Positions 29,133-42,300 of a stretch of 64,000 nucleotides of DNA are shown here, in pieces. Every line of letters begins with the position of its first letter. The stretch's first letter is position 1. The notes under the pieces were generated by a model, which did not search any database, was not told the origin of the DNA, and saw nothing but the letters and a program-made list of their open reading frames with translations. The translations under genes and the position numbers were made by a program. Source of the DNA: Branchiostoma floridae (taxonomy: Eukaryota; Chordata; Leptocardii; Amphioxiformes; Branchiostomatidae); the NCBI RefSeq assembly GCF_000003815.2, contig NC_049995.1, positions 12,691,436 through 12,755,435 on the forward strand, written 5' to 3'.

Positions 29133-32100
29133 CTAGTGTACAATGATGATAACAAATATGTTGTAGTTGCATACACAACTGCATGTCTACTGACAAGGTT
29201 GTTGGTACTTTTTTGTGTAGTAGTACATTCCAGTTATAGTAAGATGAGTGCAAACAAATAATATGTACTTCTTGTGTGCTATTTCAATCACTGATGTTAT
29301 TGCACTCTAGTATTACTGTAGATAACATTATATGCCATTGGTGTAACTGTCAATGTTGAACATTTACATGTAGTTGACTTGACTTAGTGGAGTATGCTAA
29401 TATTTATAATTTATAAATCTACTTGTATTCCTGCATGATAGATCTTATACTTCTTTCAGACTCTATATATTGTTTCAAGGTGATTCTGTACTGTGTAGTA
29501 AAATATTGATTTGTTCAATGTTTTCTAGAACTAACTTAGCTGGCAGAATAGTAACTACTGGTACTAGTTTTGTATGCATGCATTTTGCACATTGTTTTGA
29601 TTTGTATTGTATATGGAAATCCATCAACTGTGAAAAAAAACCAGGTCCAGTATAATTGGGAATTGTAAAACTGGGGAGAAACCCTACCACAGTTGGGATT
29701 TTTTGGTCGTCTTATTTCCCCCAAGCTGTTCCAGATATTGTATTGTTTCAGTGTTCTGGAATGTTAGCCCTTGTGTCATCCTGGTTAGTTTACCAGGGCT
29801 CCCATACTCTTACAGTACTAGTATGGGACTAATGGGAGCCCCAGTAAACTAATAGGAATAATAGTATTGAATAAAACCTTCAAAGTTCAATTAACCATGT
29901 TTCAAGCTTTTATGCTTTTTTCTTCTATACTAGTAAATACTTTATCAGGTTCCTAAAATGACTGAAGATTTCGGACACATCTTTTTATATCGGTACGCCC
30001 TTCCCAAACTCAGTTAATTTAGCTTCAGTTCTAGACTATCCTGTATTCTCATTTCATGACTTCGTCGGGCACCTGCAGCTTGAATTATAGTCTTTTTACT
30101 CAGGGTCTTGTTTCAAGTCCAGCCTGCAGCTGTCCATACGGAATGATTACACATAACCTATTGCACTGCCCGACCTTAACTTACCAGTGCTCAGTCCTCT
30201 TCGGCAAGCTTTCTGGGATACTTGTAGCCTGAGTACCATCCTCAGTAGTGACCGCTGGCTCAGTACTTTCGCTTGCTAACCGTGGTTAACATTTAGCTAA
30301 TTTTAACACTTTCTAATAATGCGAAACAAATGTTAATTTTATGTGGTAGTCCTCTGTTCCTTTAATAGTAGTACAGACAGACAAACACACATTCTTGCCT
30401 AGCAACACATAATCTATTCCTCAGCTCAAAAAATCATTGTGATTTATCAATCCATGCACACCAACAAATAAAGCAACAAGTATAATCAAAGACACAGCCT
30501 GATGTAGAAGTAAAGGTGTTTATTGAAGTCCGGTGAGTACAACACAAACTGTGGACCCGTCTCTTGAAAACCGTGTGGAGTTATCTTATTACCTATTTCT
30601 CTTAAATGGAATGATCCAATGGTGCAAAACGGACAGTTCCACTCATAGAATAGGTGTGGACGGTTTGTGTTACAAAGTTGCTATTTTTTGTTGTATCTAC
30701 ATGGTACTGGAGTTTTCATGTTATGAAGTTATGGGTAAATACAATGTAGTTAGTGTTCATGTTTCAAACCCAAATGCTCAGTTTTCATTGGCTGTCATGA
30801 GGTGATTGACAGATAAACAGTAGCCAATAGGATGTGTTTCATGACCAAGAAGTAGTCTTTTGAGATTTTATGACTTTCTTTTTTTTGGGGTGTAACTTTG
30901 CAATAAAAAGTGAGCATTTTGAGTCCATCCAAAACATTGTATTGGATTGTAATGAGACGATATAACACTGGTATAGGTTGGTGAAAAATATGTCAAATCA
31001 TCCTTGTACAACCTACAGTCCCCACATCCCACCAGTGGAACAGTCCAACAAATGCAATCGGACCCTTCCACTGGTGATTTGTGGGGAGTGAGGTAGAGGG
31101 AAGAATAGGGACAGAAAAAACTGAGGTATTCCCTACCTATTAGTTGAAGAGTAACATTTTTTGGGAGCTAATATACACATATCTGTTCTTACCTGCACTA
31201 CAGAGTTCTTACACCAGGGGGCAGGCTTGAGCACAATCAAAGTTTGAAGAAGTACATACATCTTCATACGATGGAAACCATAACAATATATTTCTTTTTC
31301 TTATCTTTGATCCTTTTTTTTTTTTTGCTTCAACAAGACTCTTCAACATTCGAATTGTCCCAAGCCTGCCCGTACACTAAGTAGGAATTATGCCATTTTA
31401 ATTAATCAGGGCCCAATTATTATCAATTATCACTCCGTGCTATAAAAATATATTAAGCATCCTTACTTATCGGGAATGGATAATTCTTTAGCTGAGCAGC
31501 CTACACTTTTCTCCTGGATTTCATTGGTGCACCCCCACACATCAGTTGGTACCTTCCAACCTCACATTCAGAATTGGATGGCATACATACAATACAATGA
31601 CATCACCTCCTCATTTTTCCTGATGGTATATTCCATTACATTATTTTTCGACTGTACCAATACCTGATGTGGGGGTGAACCAAAGCCTAAGCAAAGTGGT
31701 GACTGTCACTTAATATTACATACATAGTATTACTAGTTGGTGTTAATAAGAACAAAAACAATCAAGCAGAAAGTACTGAATTGTATACAACCTTACATAT
31801 ATATATGGATGCCAAGCAAAAAAATCTACACACATTCTAGCCACTCAATAAAGGCCATTCAAGCACAAAATCAGACGCTCGCTCTCTTTTCCTCTACAAA
31901 TATAGCGTTAAACCCCGGTATAATCATCCAGGGTTTGGACCATCATCAGAAATTTCTGCATGCTATTTGCACGCGTGTCAACGTTCACAACAAGAAGAAA
32001 AAAAAATAACAAGCTGTCACCGTGGATTTTTTATGGCCACCTAATAAATACTACCATTATCTCAGCAACTGAACAATTTCGGCAATTTGGATGCAGCAAA

Positions 32101-33359
32101 ACGCTAGCAAGCACGATACTGGCTGAGTTCAAGTAAGAAATGTCGCTGTAGACATATCATACCAAGTTGTGTTCGTTTCTTCCCCTGTAGTCTGTACCCC
32201 CCTCCCCACCTGAAAAGACCTACATGTATATCCTAACCTTATTACCCAGCCAGCTGGCTAAAGTTTCATGTTTTCATATCAAGAACAGACTGAAGGACAA
32301 CCCACCACCTCTAAACCTACCACAAAGCAGTTCTTTCTTTCTTCAACGAAAGGTCAAAAAGTGCGAACTTTTCTACATACAGTGAGAAGAGCAGTTATTA
32401 AACTTATGTACTAGCTGTATACGGCTTCTCAGAGAAAACCCGACCTTCCGTCCCTGGTCGTGGGAGTGCTCTCGAAAGGCTTTCACACTGAGGTTGGAGA
32501 CCATTTCTACATAGTATACCCTGATACGAAACAACTTGAGGTGAAATATATCGGTGAAGAATAAGTTACGTTATTTGTTGTTGTTCAAAGATAGATAAAA
32601 AGGAAAAAAATCTTTAAAAGTTACAAAAACTAATTCGCAATCACGAGTAGTGGAAGGTTGACACTTTTGTAACCGTTGCCATGGCAACAAGAATATCACT
32701 ACTCCCCGCAACTGAATCCCTCACTTCCTGTTGGTCAGCAGCTTCTCTTTCATGTCCAAATATGGAAGGCACACTTAAAATCTCAACCAATCAGGCTGTA
32801 GCCAATGTAAACTAAGAGTATACGAAACTGACCAATGAAATCAAAGGAGTCAAACTTCCAACCAATCGGATCCAACCTTACAGCAAGTGGCATTCAGTTG
32901 TGTCTTACATTCTCATTGGCATAGCAACCATGAGTCTTACAAGAATTTTTTAGCATAGGTTGTGGCCCAGGCAAGGTGACTTTTTCTTTGTTAAAACGAT
33001 CAATTGTGTGATTGGTTAATTAACAGCTCGTTTAACCATATACATAATCATCACAGTTTGGCAGATGACAAAATTACAGCGTTTGAGTCAAGAATCAATA
33101 ATTCACATCACTAATTAGTATACAGCAAATGATGTACCATTAACCAATCACAGCTTCTTTTGTGCTACTTTATCTTGTGCTTCTTTACCATATATGGAAG
33201 AGACCTTGCATCTGATCCTCCATAACATCTCTTCTCCCATTGGCTGTTTTCTCCCACCTACGGTAAAGCGTAGCCAATCATAGCATTTCTACAGTACAAG
33301 TCACTTATCAAAATAAAGCAGACCCTGGCCGGTGGTTACATGCACGCGCGTCGTCGTCT
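29133..33359. other. Zinc finger 3' flank and syndecan 3' UTR region
   Basis: I see no further gene. The plus strand has AATAAAA at about 29872, a possible end of the zinc finger transcript. On the minus strand AATAAA at 30512-30520 could end a syndecan 3' UTR of about 2.8 kb; this is a guess from the signal alone. A stem-loop lies at 31018-31087 (TCCCCACATCCCACCAGTGG and its near-mirror), and a MITE at 31524-31683. Confidence 0.4.
31524..31683. mobile_element. 160-bp palindromic MITE
   Basis: The ends TTGGTGCACCCCCACACATC and GATGTGGGGGTGAACCAA mirror each other, and the match continues with GTTGGTAC/GTACCAAT. No coding capacity is seen and I found no other copy in the window. Confidence 0.7.
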
Positions 33360-36300
33360 CTACGCGTAGAACTCTTTCGAAGTTTTGCCGTAGGCGTTGG
33401 TGTTGAGCTTCTTGGCGGGATGATCCTCCAAGGAGTAGGACCCCTCATCCTTCTTTTTCATCCGGTACACGATGAACATAATGAGGAGGATGGCGCAGAG
33501 CAGACCCACAACTGCACCACCGATAACAGCTGAGCAACACAACAGGAAACAACAACATTGTCAGTAAACAAACAACATTGTGAATAAACAACTGCACCAT
33601 CAAAAATAGCTGAACAACACAACAGGAAACAGCATTGTCAGTTTATGAACAACATTGTCAGTTAACAACTGCACCACAACAGAAAACAACATTGCCAGTA
33701 AATAAATATTCCTCATACAAATAACTTACTTTTTCACTCTTATCAATACATAATTGCATGCAGCTACTATCAAATTCTAAGATTCCTTTTTCTAGTAAGA
33801 CATAAGATAACTCAGGAAATCAAATATTCTTTTTCCTCCCTTGAAATACCAAACAGAATACAGAACTAGATCTATCTCAAATACCTGGTTTGTAAAAAAA
33901 GGCCCTTCATTCCCTCATATTCAAAATAGAAGATCTGTTACCTACCATATGTTAATGAATTCATAGAAATGAGCTCAACAACAATCAAAATACAACTACC
34001 AGTAGTTTTTCAAATTGTATCTCCATTATGATCAACAATCACCATGGGGATGTGATGGAGTGACACAAACACAAACAACAACAGGTACAAAACATCACAA
34101 GACCCTGCCATCCCCATTTTCATAAATATCACTTAACCATTCAACTTACAGGAGCAGCAATGTCATGTACTGTGGGGGGAGGGTGCCAACGATAATTTAA
34201 GAGCTGTGGGAGAGACTAACTACTGGGTAAAGTAATGTAAGTTTTGGGGAAGACGTGCTTTTCTTGGAGTGTGCGGGGAAAGGTTTTATTCTACCGTTAG
34301 GTGGACGATCTCATTGTGTAAAGAAGGAAAAGGTAGTATGGGGGAAATACACTAAGTATGAAGTGACTAGAGAGTAGTAGATGTGTTTCATTGACGCTGT
34401 TAAGTCCACAACATCACACCCATGGTCTCATGGTCCAAGCTACACTATCCCATGTACGTTTCTCCCTTCTAGATTTCTTTTTCGAAGTGATCTTGAAATA
34501 CTGAGCAACTTTCTACCTTTTCAGGGGGACAGTCACTGTCTTGAGTGAGTTAATGATATGGCCTTGGTAAAATGGTAAATGTCATATCATTCACTCAAAT
34601 AATTCAGCAGCCAACTGTACTAGACTGGAACCAACAAAATTTTGATAACATGGTATCAACTGGTAGAATCCAGGGCTGTCTTCAGGTTTTAATTTTTTCT
34701 CTGTCCTATTTATTGTTTGGGAGTCCAATTTGTTGATTTTCCTTGTTAAACGTGTCATTTTTTAAGCTCATGAAAGTAGATTTTCAACAGTTTTATGTTG
34801 TGAAGTTTAGATTTTTTCGGACAGGTAATATTCCCATCCCGACAAGCAAACTTCCATCCAGGGACGGGTCCTGAAGATAGCCCTGGTAGATTCACAGCCA
34901 AATTCCACCCAAGGGAACAAAGGTTAACCTGGACCATCAGACGTCTTCATGGGTGTTGATCGGGATAGAGTCAGTGCCGTTGTAAGGTACAGCAGGTAAG
35001 GAAGAAGTGGCTGGAGCACTAGTCTATAGTTAGGCTAAGTTTGGAAGGGGGAGCTAGTTACCTTCGAACTTTCCAACTTTAAGTTAGGACAGAGCAGTTG
35101 TTCACAAGGAGAGAGTGGAGGGGACAGGCGTTAGCTTGGTTAGTTTTCACATCCTGCCACCCTGCCCTACCCCATTCACACAATGGTGTGGTCCATTTGG
35201 CCATACTTCGTGCCCACTTGGGTCAAACCATGTTGAACAATTTAGGGGGGAACATAGACCAGCAGAAGACAACCACTCAGAATGGCAATGTCCGCTATTG
35301 TCGCTGCTCGAACAAATAGAACCCCCTATTCTATTTCGAACACCTCCGTCAAAAACAGCCCCAGTGGGACAGAAATGGCTGAAGAAACAGCTTTGCCTTC
35401 TTTGTTGCTTTGTTGAAGACTACACCCACAAAGTATAATTGTTTTGGGAGTGAGAGCCACTGCATAGCATTACATTGTCAGTGGGCAGTTGTAAAGCAGG
35501 GTATGTATAAGTCAGTCAGTACTATCAGATAGATAGTGGCAGTGACCAGTTCTATCCTACTAGCGCTGTTTTTGACGGAGGTGTTCGGAATAGAACCATG
35601 ATCGAACAAGGGGCGGGGCTTCCGGATCGGTCCATTCCAGTACCACAAATGGGGATGGACAGGGCGGAACGGGCCACATATGGAAACACACAAGAGCACA
35701 ATATAGAACAACATCACTACACGTCACATGGGATGCTCCAAACTGCAGTACTGTATTGTCTTCCAAAATAAAAGGTAAGGGCAGTCCCATAGCTATTGGG
35801 AGGCCGTTGTTGCAGTAGGTTGTTATCAAGAGTCTTGGGCAAGGTATTAGAAAACAGAGCCAAATCTATTCCTTCAACCACATTTTACATCCCCAACCAA
35901 AGTCGGATACCCAATTTTAACAACTGGGTGGAATGAGGAAAGTCATGTTCTCAAGGACTAGAACCAATGACCTCTTGATCATGCGTCTACTAGCTATTTT
36001 AAACCACATTTATTTTTTCTTACTCCCTTTAAAAAAAGGCTATGACCACTCTTAACTTGGGGTCTGATGGTTTGAAAAACTGAAGAAATTTTGGTGGACT
36101 GTACCATTCTAGACTGGGGGTTTGAAGCATTCCATCTGATGTGAGACAACAACAACGTGTACAAGACAGAGTTTAGTTCACAAGTCACAGTATGGAGGAA
36201 GCATGCACAGCAATATGGATCAGACCAAGTCAGAATAGGGGTGGAGGAAGGGATTTACAATGTAGCAAAATGATATTTGCTGTATAAGGAAGTAGAAAAT

Positions 36301-39300
36301 GTTTAATTTTTGTAGCCTTATAAAAATGGTTAAGACCTTATCATAGCAATGTATGCAGGGAAGAACTTAGTTGATAATTTGTATGGTTAGAAAATCATTT
36401 GTAATTTTTGTAGCCTTATATAAAAGAAAACTATTAAAACCTTATAGCAATGTACACAGGTACACACAGAATTGATTATCGGTATAGTTAGAAAAATGTT
36501 TGTAATTTTTGTAGCCTTACATAAATACTGTTAAAACCTTATCATAGCAATGTATGCTGGGACTTACAAACTTCATTATCTGCTAACCCAAAACAAGCCT
36601 TAAGAAAACAAAACAAAACAGGGAGAAACTCACCCGCCATATACCAAGGGGACAGCTTATGGCCAGAAGTAGCTACGGCTAAAGTCACAACTGTGCACAG
36701 CAACAGAGCAAGATGGAAAGGAACGGGGGTGCAATAATGGTTGGGGGAGACAGGGGGAGTTGTTGATTAGATGGAGGATAAAATATAGCAAAGGTATGTA
36801 GGAAAGGTATAGATATACAGATAAAGGAACGGGGATGGAAAACAGAAGGTAAAATGGACAGGGGAAAGGGAAGTCAACAAGACAAACATGGGGAGGGATA
36901 GAATAATACAAATGAAACAGAATGGTAGATACCACCAAAACAAAGACAAAGAAATTCAAAATGAACACAAAATGAATGGCAACTGGTGGAATGGACAAAA
37001 ACACAGTCTCGTTGATGTCTTTCCACCATATAAGACAGGGTTCCCTGAGAAAAGGTTCCCCTCTCAAAGGCATGGTTCCCCACTCCTAGGGTAAGGTCCC
37101 CACCCCCAAGGCAAGATTCCCAACCCCTAGTACAAGGTTCCCCATCCCCAAGGCAAGATTCCCTACCCCTAGGGCAAGGTTCCCCCACCCCCAAGGCAAG
37201 ATTCCCTACCCCTAGGGCAAGGTTCCCCCACCCCCAAGGCAAGATTCCCTACCCCTAGGGCAAGGTTTTCCACCCCTAGCACAAGACTTCCCATCCCTAA
37301 GTCAAGGTTTCAAATCCCTAGACATTTCCTTGGGCAACAGGCAGACACCCCTAAAGCAATATTCCCAAATATCTTAATCCCCAGGCAGATCTACTGATGA
37401 TCCCCAGGCAGATCTACTGATGGCATAAAGAGTTTAGCTGTCCAAGGAGTGTTCTGAGCCACGGGAGCTCAGCTAAACTCCTCATGCCACTGGTAGATCT
37501 GCCTGGAGATTACAATATGTAATGTGTTACTCCCTTTGTCCATTGTTTTATGTTCCCCTTGCACCACAATGACCTACCTGCCATGACCCCCGGGTGGGAG
37601 AAGAGCGCTGTGAACTTGTTGTTGGTGTTCTGTCGCTGCTCCACTCTGTTCACCAGCACCTCACTGGTGGGCTGTGGGGTCTCCTCCACCTAGCAAACAA
37701 ACACGGTACTGCAGCATTAGCATCGACATCTATATATGTTGATAGATTTATTAGGACTCGATGTAATCTTGGTGTGACTTCTTGGTGCGTTATTTTACCG
37801 GAAATGGTCTGTATCTCTGTTATATTCTATCTGACCCAACCTCCCTAATGACCTAAATCAAAAGCGACCGGAAGGCCAATTTGAGCTTCTCAAAGCTCAA
37901 ATAAACACCTGATCACCCATACTAGTCAAGTCTTTTTCACTAAGGCTGTGTAGTTAATACAACTTGTCTGGACCTCCATTGTACCTGTACAAAGTCATAA
38001 ACAAACTAAATCACTAGTGGACAAAACTTTTTAAGACTACAGATAAGTAAATCCTGAATCAACAATGTCAATATTGTGATGATCTTGCAGTTGAAAATTA
38101 AGAAAACTTGCATAGAATTGCTTTTAAGTTCTAAGGTCTCAGAGCAACACAGCCAGAATTGAACTCCAGCTTCCAGTTTCAGAGGCAGGGCCACCAACCA
38201 CTGGACTGGGTATTGAGGTCTCCATACCTTGTTGTTTTCCCTTGTGGGCTCTGGGTCCTTGGAAATGTGGTTGATGACTGGTTTCTTGGTTGGCTTCTCC
38301 TCAACAGGTATCTCTTTCTTGGGTGGCTTAATAAGAAAAAAAATGCACCTGTAAGGCTCTGTATCACACATGTACAAAGGAGTTGAAAACAAGGCATTCA
38401 CTTTTATACAGGTACTGGAATTTCTTTAGTCAAAGTTGATGGTATTTGAATCCTCACCATATAAAATAAAGAGAATTAAAGATAATTTGACTTAACATTT
38501 TTTCTGTTGTTTTTTGTATGCACAGGTTCTAAGGTAAAGATATAGAAGAGGAAGTAGAGAAATTTGAGTACAAGTGTATATGCACAGGTATTAAGGTAGA
38601 GTTATAGAAGAAGAAGAAGAATTTTATTTCAAAAGTCCAAGATGTCTTCAAAATTCTGTAAAAAGTAATCATCATCAAAAATCAAAATCATCATCTACAG
38701 ATTCTTTAACTTTACTGGCTATTAATCATTTTTTTAGGTAAAACAAAAAAAGAAACATAACACTTTTCCGGACAGTTATGTCATACTTTTGGAGGGTAGG
38801 TCTTGACAGGCCTTGGTGGCTTGGTTGGGTCTGGTTTGGGTGGCTTTATCTTTGTTGGTTTCTCCACCGGAGGCTGGTTGACTTCCTCCACAGGTTTGGC
38901 AGTGACTATCGTGTCCACGATACCGGGGAATACCTCGTTAGGATCAGTCCACGGCATGCCTGGAGAGGGAACAATTCAGTATACTGTAATTCACTTTGTC
39001 TTCTCGATACTAAAGTTTCACGGACTGAGAAAATTTAACTTGTTCTCGGAACTTAATTTTCACTGTGGTGGCAGGTGGGCATTAAAAAGTCTCATGTATT
39101 ATTTTGTTATCAGTAGTGATAAGTTCACGTTATAGTCATCACCATGAAAACAGTGAACATAAAAGTCCATTGAAAAAATCAGGAATTACAGTAAATCATG
39201 ATCAGTATTGATCCTGACAAAGGTGACAGCGGCCGCTGAAAATTTGATCCGTGTGTACCTTTGCGTTGGAAGAAAGTTTAGCATTGTACTATGATTACTA

Positions 39301-42300
39301 CAAACACAGAGTCGAGATGAGATACCATCATCATGTGTCAGATAATTTCTTTTACTCCGTAAACAGTTTCATCAGCTTGCTTGGCAGGTCACCGAATAAC
39401 AAAACTCTAAATATATGACAAAGTGTTTTATTCAACCATTGTTTTGGTGACTCTCAGTCACCTTTTGCAGGGCAATTCTGACTGTATCACACTAAACTAC
39501 AACATAGGTGCTGCTGCTTACAGGACTTTCCTCATCAATTAACTAGTTGTGATAAAATGCACTTGACAGCCCACACTTTGGGGGCTTGGTTGGTGCTATT
39601 TGCTGAGCCCATAGTACAAAAGAGTGTAGATTTTCCTGATCTCATCATCTTTCATGGTACGGAGGATTACGTTGCCATGAGAACGAACCTGATCCTGACT
39701 CCTCTAAGTCTGAGAATCCGTCAGGTCCTAGCCCTGACCCGTCCTCGTTAACGTGTTAGGGAGGATGCCCCCTATGCTATGAAAAATTGCTGTTGAGAAC
39801 CCTGTAACGGTTGCCATGACAACAACCAACCTGAGCCGGACTCCTCTGAGTCTGAGAATCCATCCTCATCGTCAGGCCCGAGCCCCGACCCGTCCTCGTG
39901 GTCCACGAAGTCATCGATGGCGCCCGCCCCGGAGCCCCCGTCCACGTCGATGTACATGGTGGCTGGCTTGTGCTCCTCCCCAGCCTCCAGACTCTGTGTG
40001 TTTAACAACAGTGCCAAGCCATCCTGAAATGGACAAAACATTGTGTTTAACAATAGGGCTCAACAACAGGGCCAAGCCATCCTGAAACATTTGAAGAACA
40101 ACATGTGAATTAGTTTTTAGTCATAGGCAAAAGTAAGACTTGAAAATTAGGACAAGAACTGTCCAAAACAATAGGGCCAAGCCTTCCTGAAATATATAAA
40201 ACATGCAAGTGGGGCCAGTTGGTAGTGGGGCGGGTGTATAGTTGCGGGCACGCGTGAGGCAGGAGGGGATCGGTAACTCTTCTTTGTGCTGCTTCTTTGA
40301 GTTTGGTTTCCCTGGGTACTCTTGAATTTGCTTGTGAATACCTCATTCATGCTCTTAGTTATACTATACTTGTAATATCATAAACTATAGTTGTATATTT
40401 ATAACCTGCTCCCAGAGGAAGCTACACAAAATGATGTAATTTTTTTAATATTCACAGTGTTAACAACAAATTTGTTAGTTAGTTTGATTATGTTCCAACT
40501 TGTACTAAGTTGTAGCTTCCTGTGGTGTGGTACCACAGTAGAACATAGGTTGTAATACATCATCTTGCATGAGTGCCTAGAGTGTAAATTCTAAATACCA
40601 AGTACTATGGCATCAATGAGTATTGTCACACTGCACTTAACACGTAGGCCAAGCATTAAAGGAACAAGATTTATAAAAGAACAGGTAGTACACAGAAAAC
40701 CATGTCAGCAATGTTGGTGTATCCATTGTGTAATACTGTAAATGCAGAAACTTTTGCAGCAGTTTAATGTTTGCAGTTTTCGCGGTGGCTGCTTCACCGC
40801 AAATTTAAAACCACCACAAACATTTTTCCATGGCAGTAAGAGACTACAGTGCATGGTGCTACCGCGAACTTAAAACCACCGCTAAAGGTTATTTTTCCCG
40901 CTCCCGCGAAATCAAATCCCGGCGAACTTAAATACATTTACAGTACCAGATGCAGACTAATCATAACAGAGGCCCCTTGCTGCCTGAGGCAGCTGCAGGG
41001 AACAAAGGGACCCGCATTTCTCCCCACTATTCATACATCCAGGTGAGCTTAGGAAGCTGAAACCTGCAGGGAACCCAGACACAAAATTGGCTACAAGAAT
41101 CCGCCCAGCTACAAAACAAGAAAATCTGAAAGCTTTATGTAAAACGTGAATGGTAAAAAGCAACCAAACTGTTTAACAAGGGTGACTGTGTAAAATATTT
41201 GCCTATTTCATAAGTCACAGATGCAAAAATCACTTCTAAAATAAAAGCTAGCTATAGCCTTAAGAGCTATCTTCCACTAAAAAATCACAACTGCAGTATG
41301 TCTGGAACACAAGATAAAAACTTGAACTTCCCCTGCAGTACTGAAACAAGCCACTAGGGTGCCCAAAATCTAGCCATTTCAAGATCTCATGAAGACGTAC
41401 CGGACCATTTACCAAACGATTAAGACAATACATCCAGACATCTCTCCCTGCTATTCATACATCCAGGTGAGCTTTAGGAAGCTGAAATCTGCAGGGAACC
41501 CAGACAGAAAATTGGCTACAAGAATCCGCCCAGCTACAAAACAAGAAAATCTGATGGGTTTACATAAAACGTCAGTGGTAAAAAGCAAACAAGTGTAAAA
41601 TATTTGCCTATTTCATAAGTCACAGGTGCAAAAAAATCCCTTTTAGAAGGCGCTAGCTATAGGGGGCCCAAACCTGCACCATTTACCAAATAGCTATCAA
41701 CCCCTCCAAAATCATAACCATAACATGTCTGGAACACAATATAAAAACTGGAATTTCAACTGCAATACTGTAACTAACTGCTATGAGACCCAAATCAAAT
41801 TATTTCAAGATCTACCTATATACTAAATATTAAGACAATTCGTCCTGGCAATTTCTTGAGTCATGCTGATAATCTACATACGTTGTAACCTTCTCAGCAG
41901 AGGTAATTTGCTTCCAATCACATATTTTATGTGATGATCCAGTTAGCTTGCACTACAACATGATCAGCTATCATACCAGATCTGTAACCAGCATTGTAAC
42001 ACTTTACACATGTCTTCGGGCACGCACACACACACACAAGCATCCATATATTTTCAGGTGGGTAACTATGTGTCAAGAAGCCACAAAACATGTGCATACT
42101 TAACCCAGGTAACCACAAGTGGCATGCGAAAACAAAGGGAACAGTGGCAGCTAGTCTTATCTTGTTTTGGCTGGTGGAAAATTCACCCAGAGGCAAAAAA
42201 GTCTACTGAACTCAGTCACCAAGACGTTTTGGTTTATTCTATATTGTTCTTTTCGTACTTTGAACTTAATTGGAATTCCTATTGAATGTGATGGCTGAAG

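Noticed and set aside
36657-37242. Hydrophobic and Gly-rich minus-strand frames near the minisatellite
   Set aside because: They derive from pyrimidine-rich intron text and the minisatellite; syndecan splicing passes over this region.
37076-37330. Regularly spaced repeats as a CRISPR-like array
   Set aside because: Units are contiguous and similar throughout, with no unique spacers; it is a minisatellite in a eukaryotic intron.
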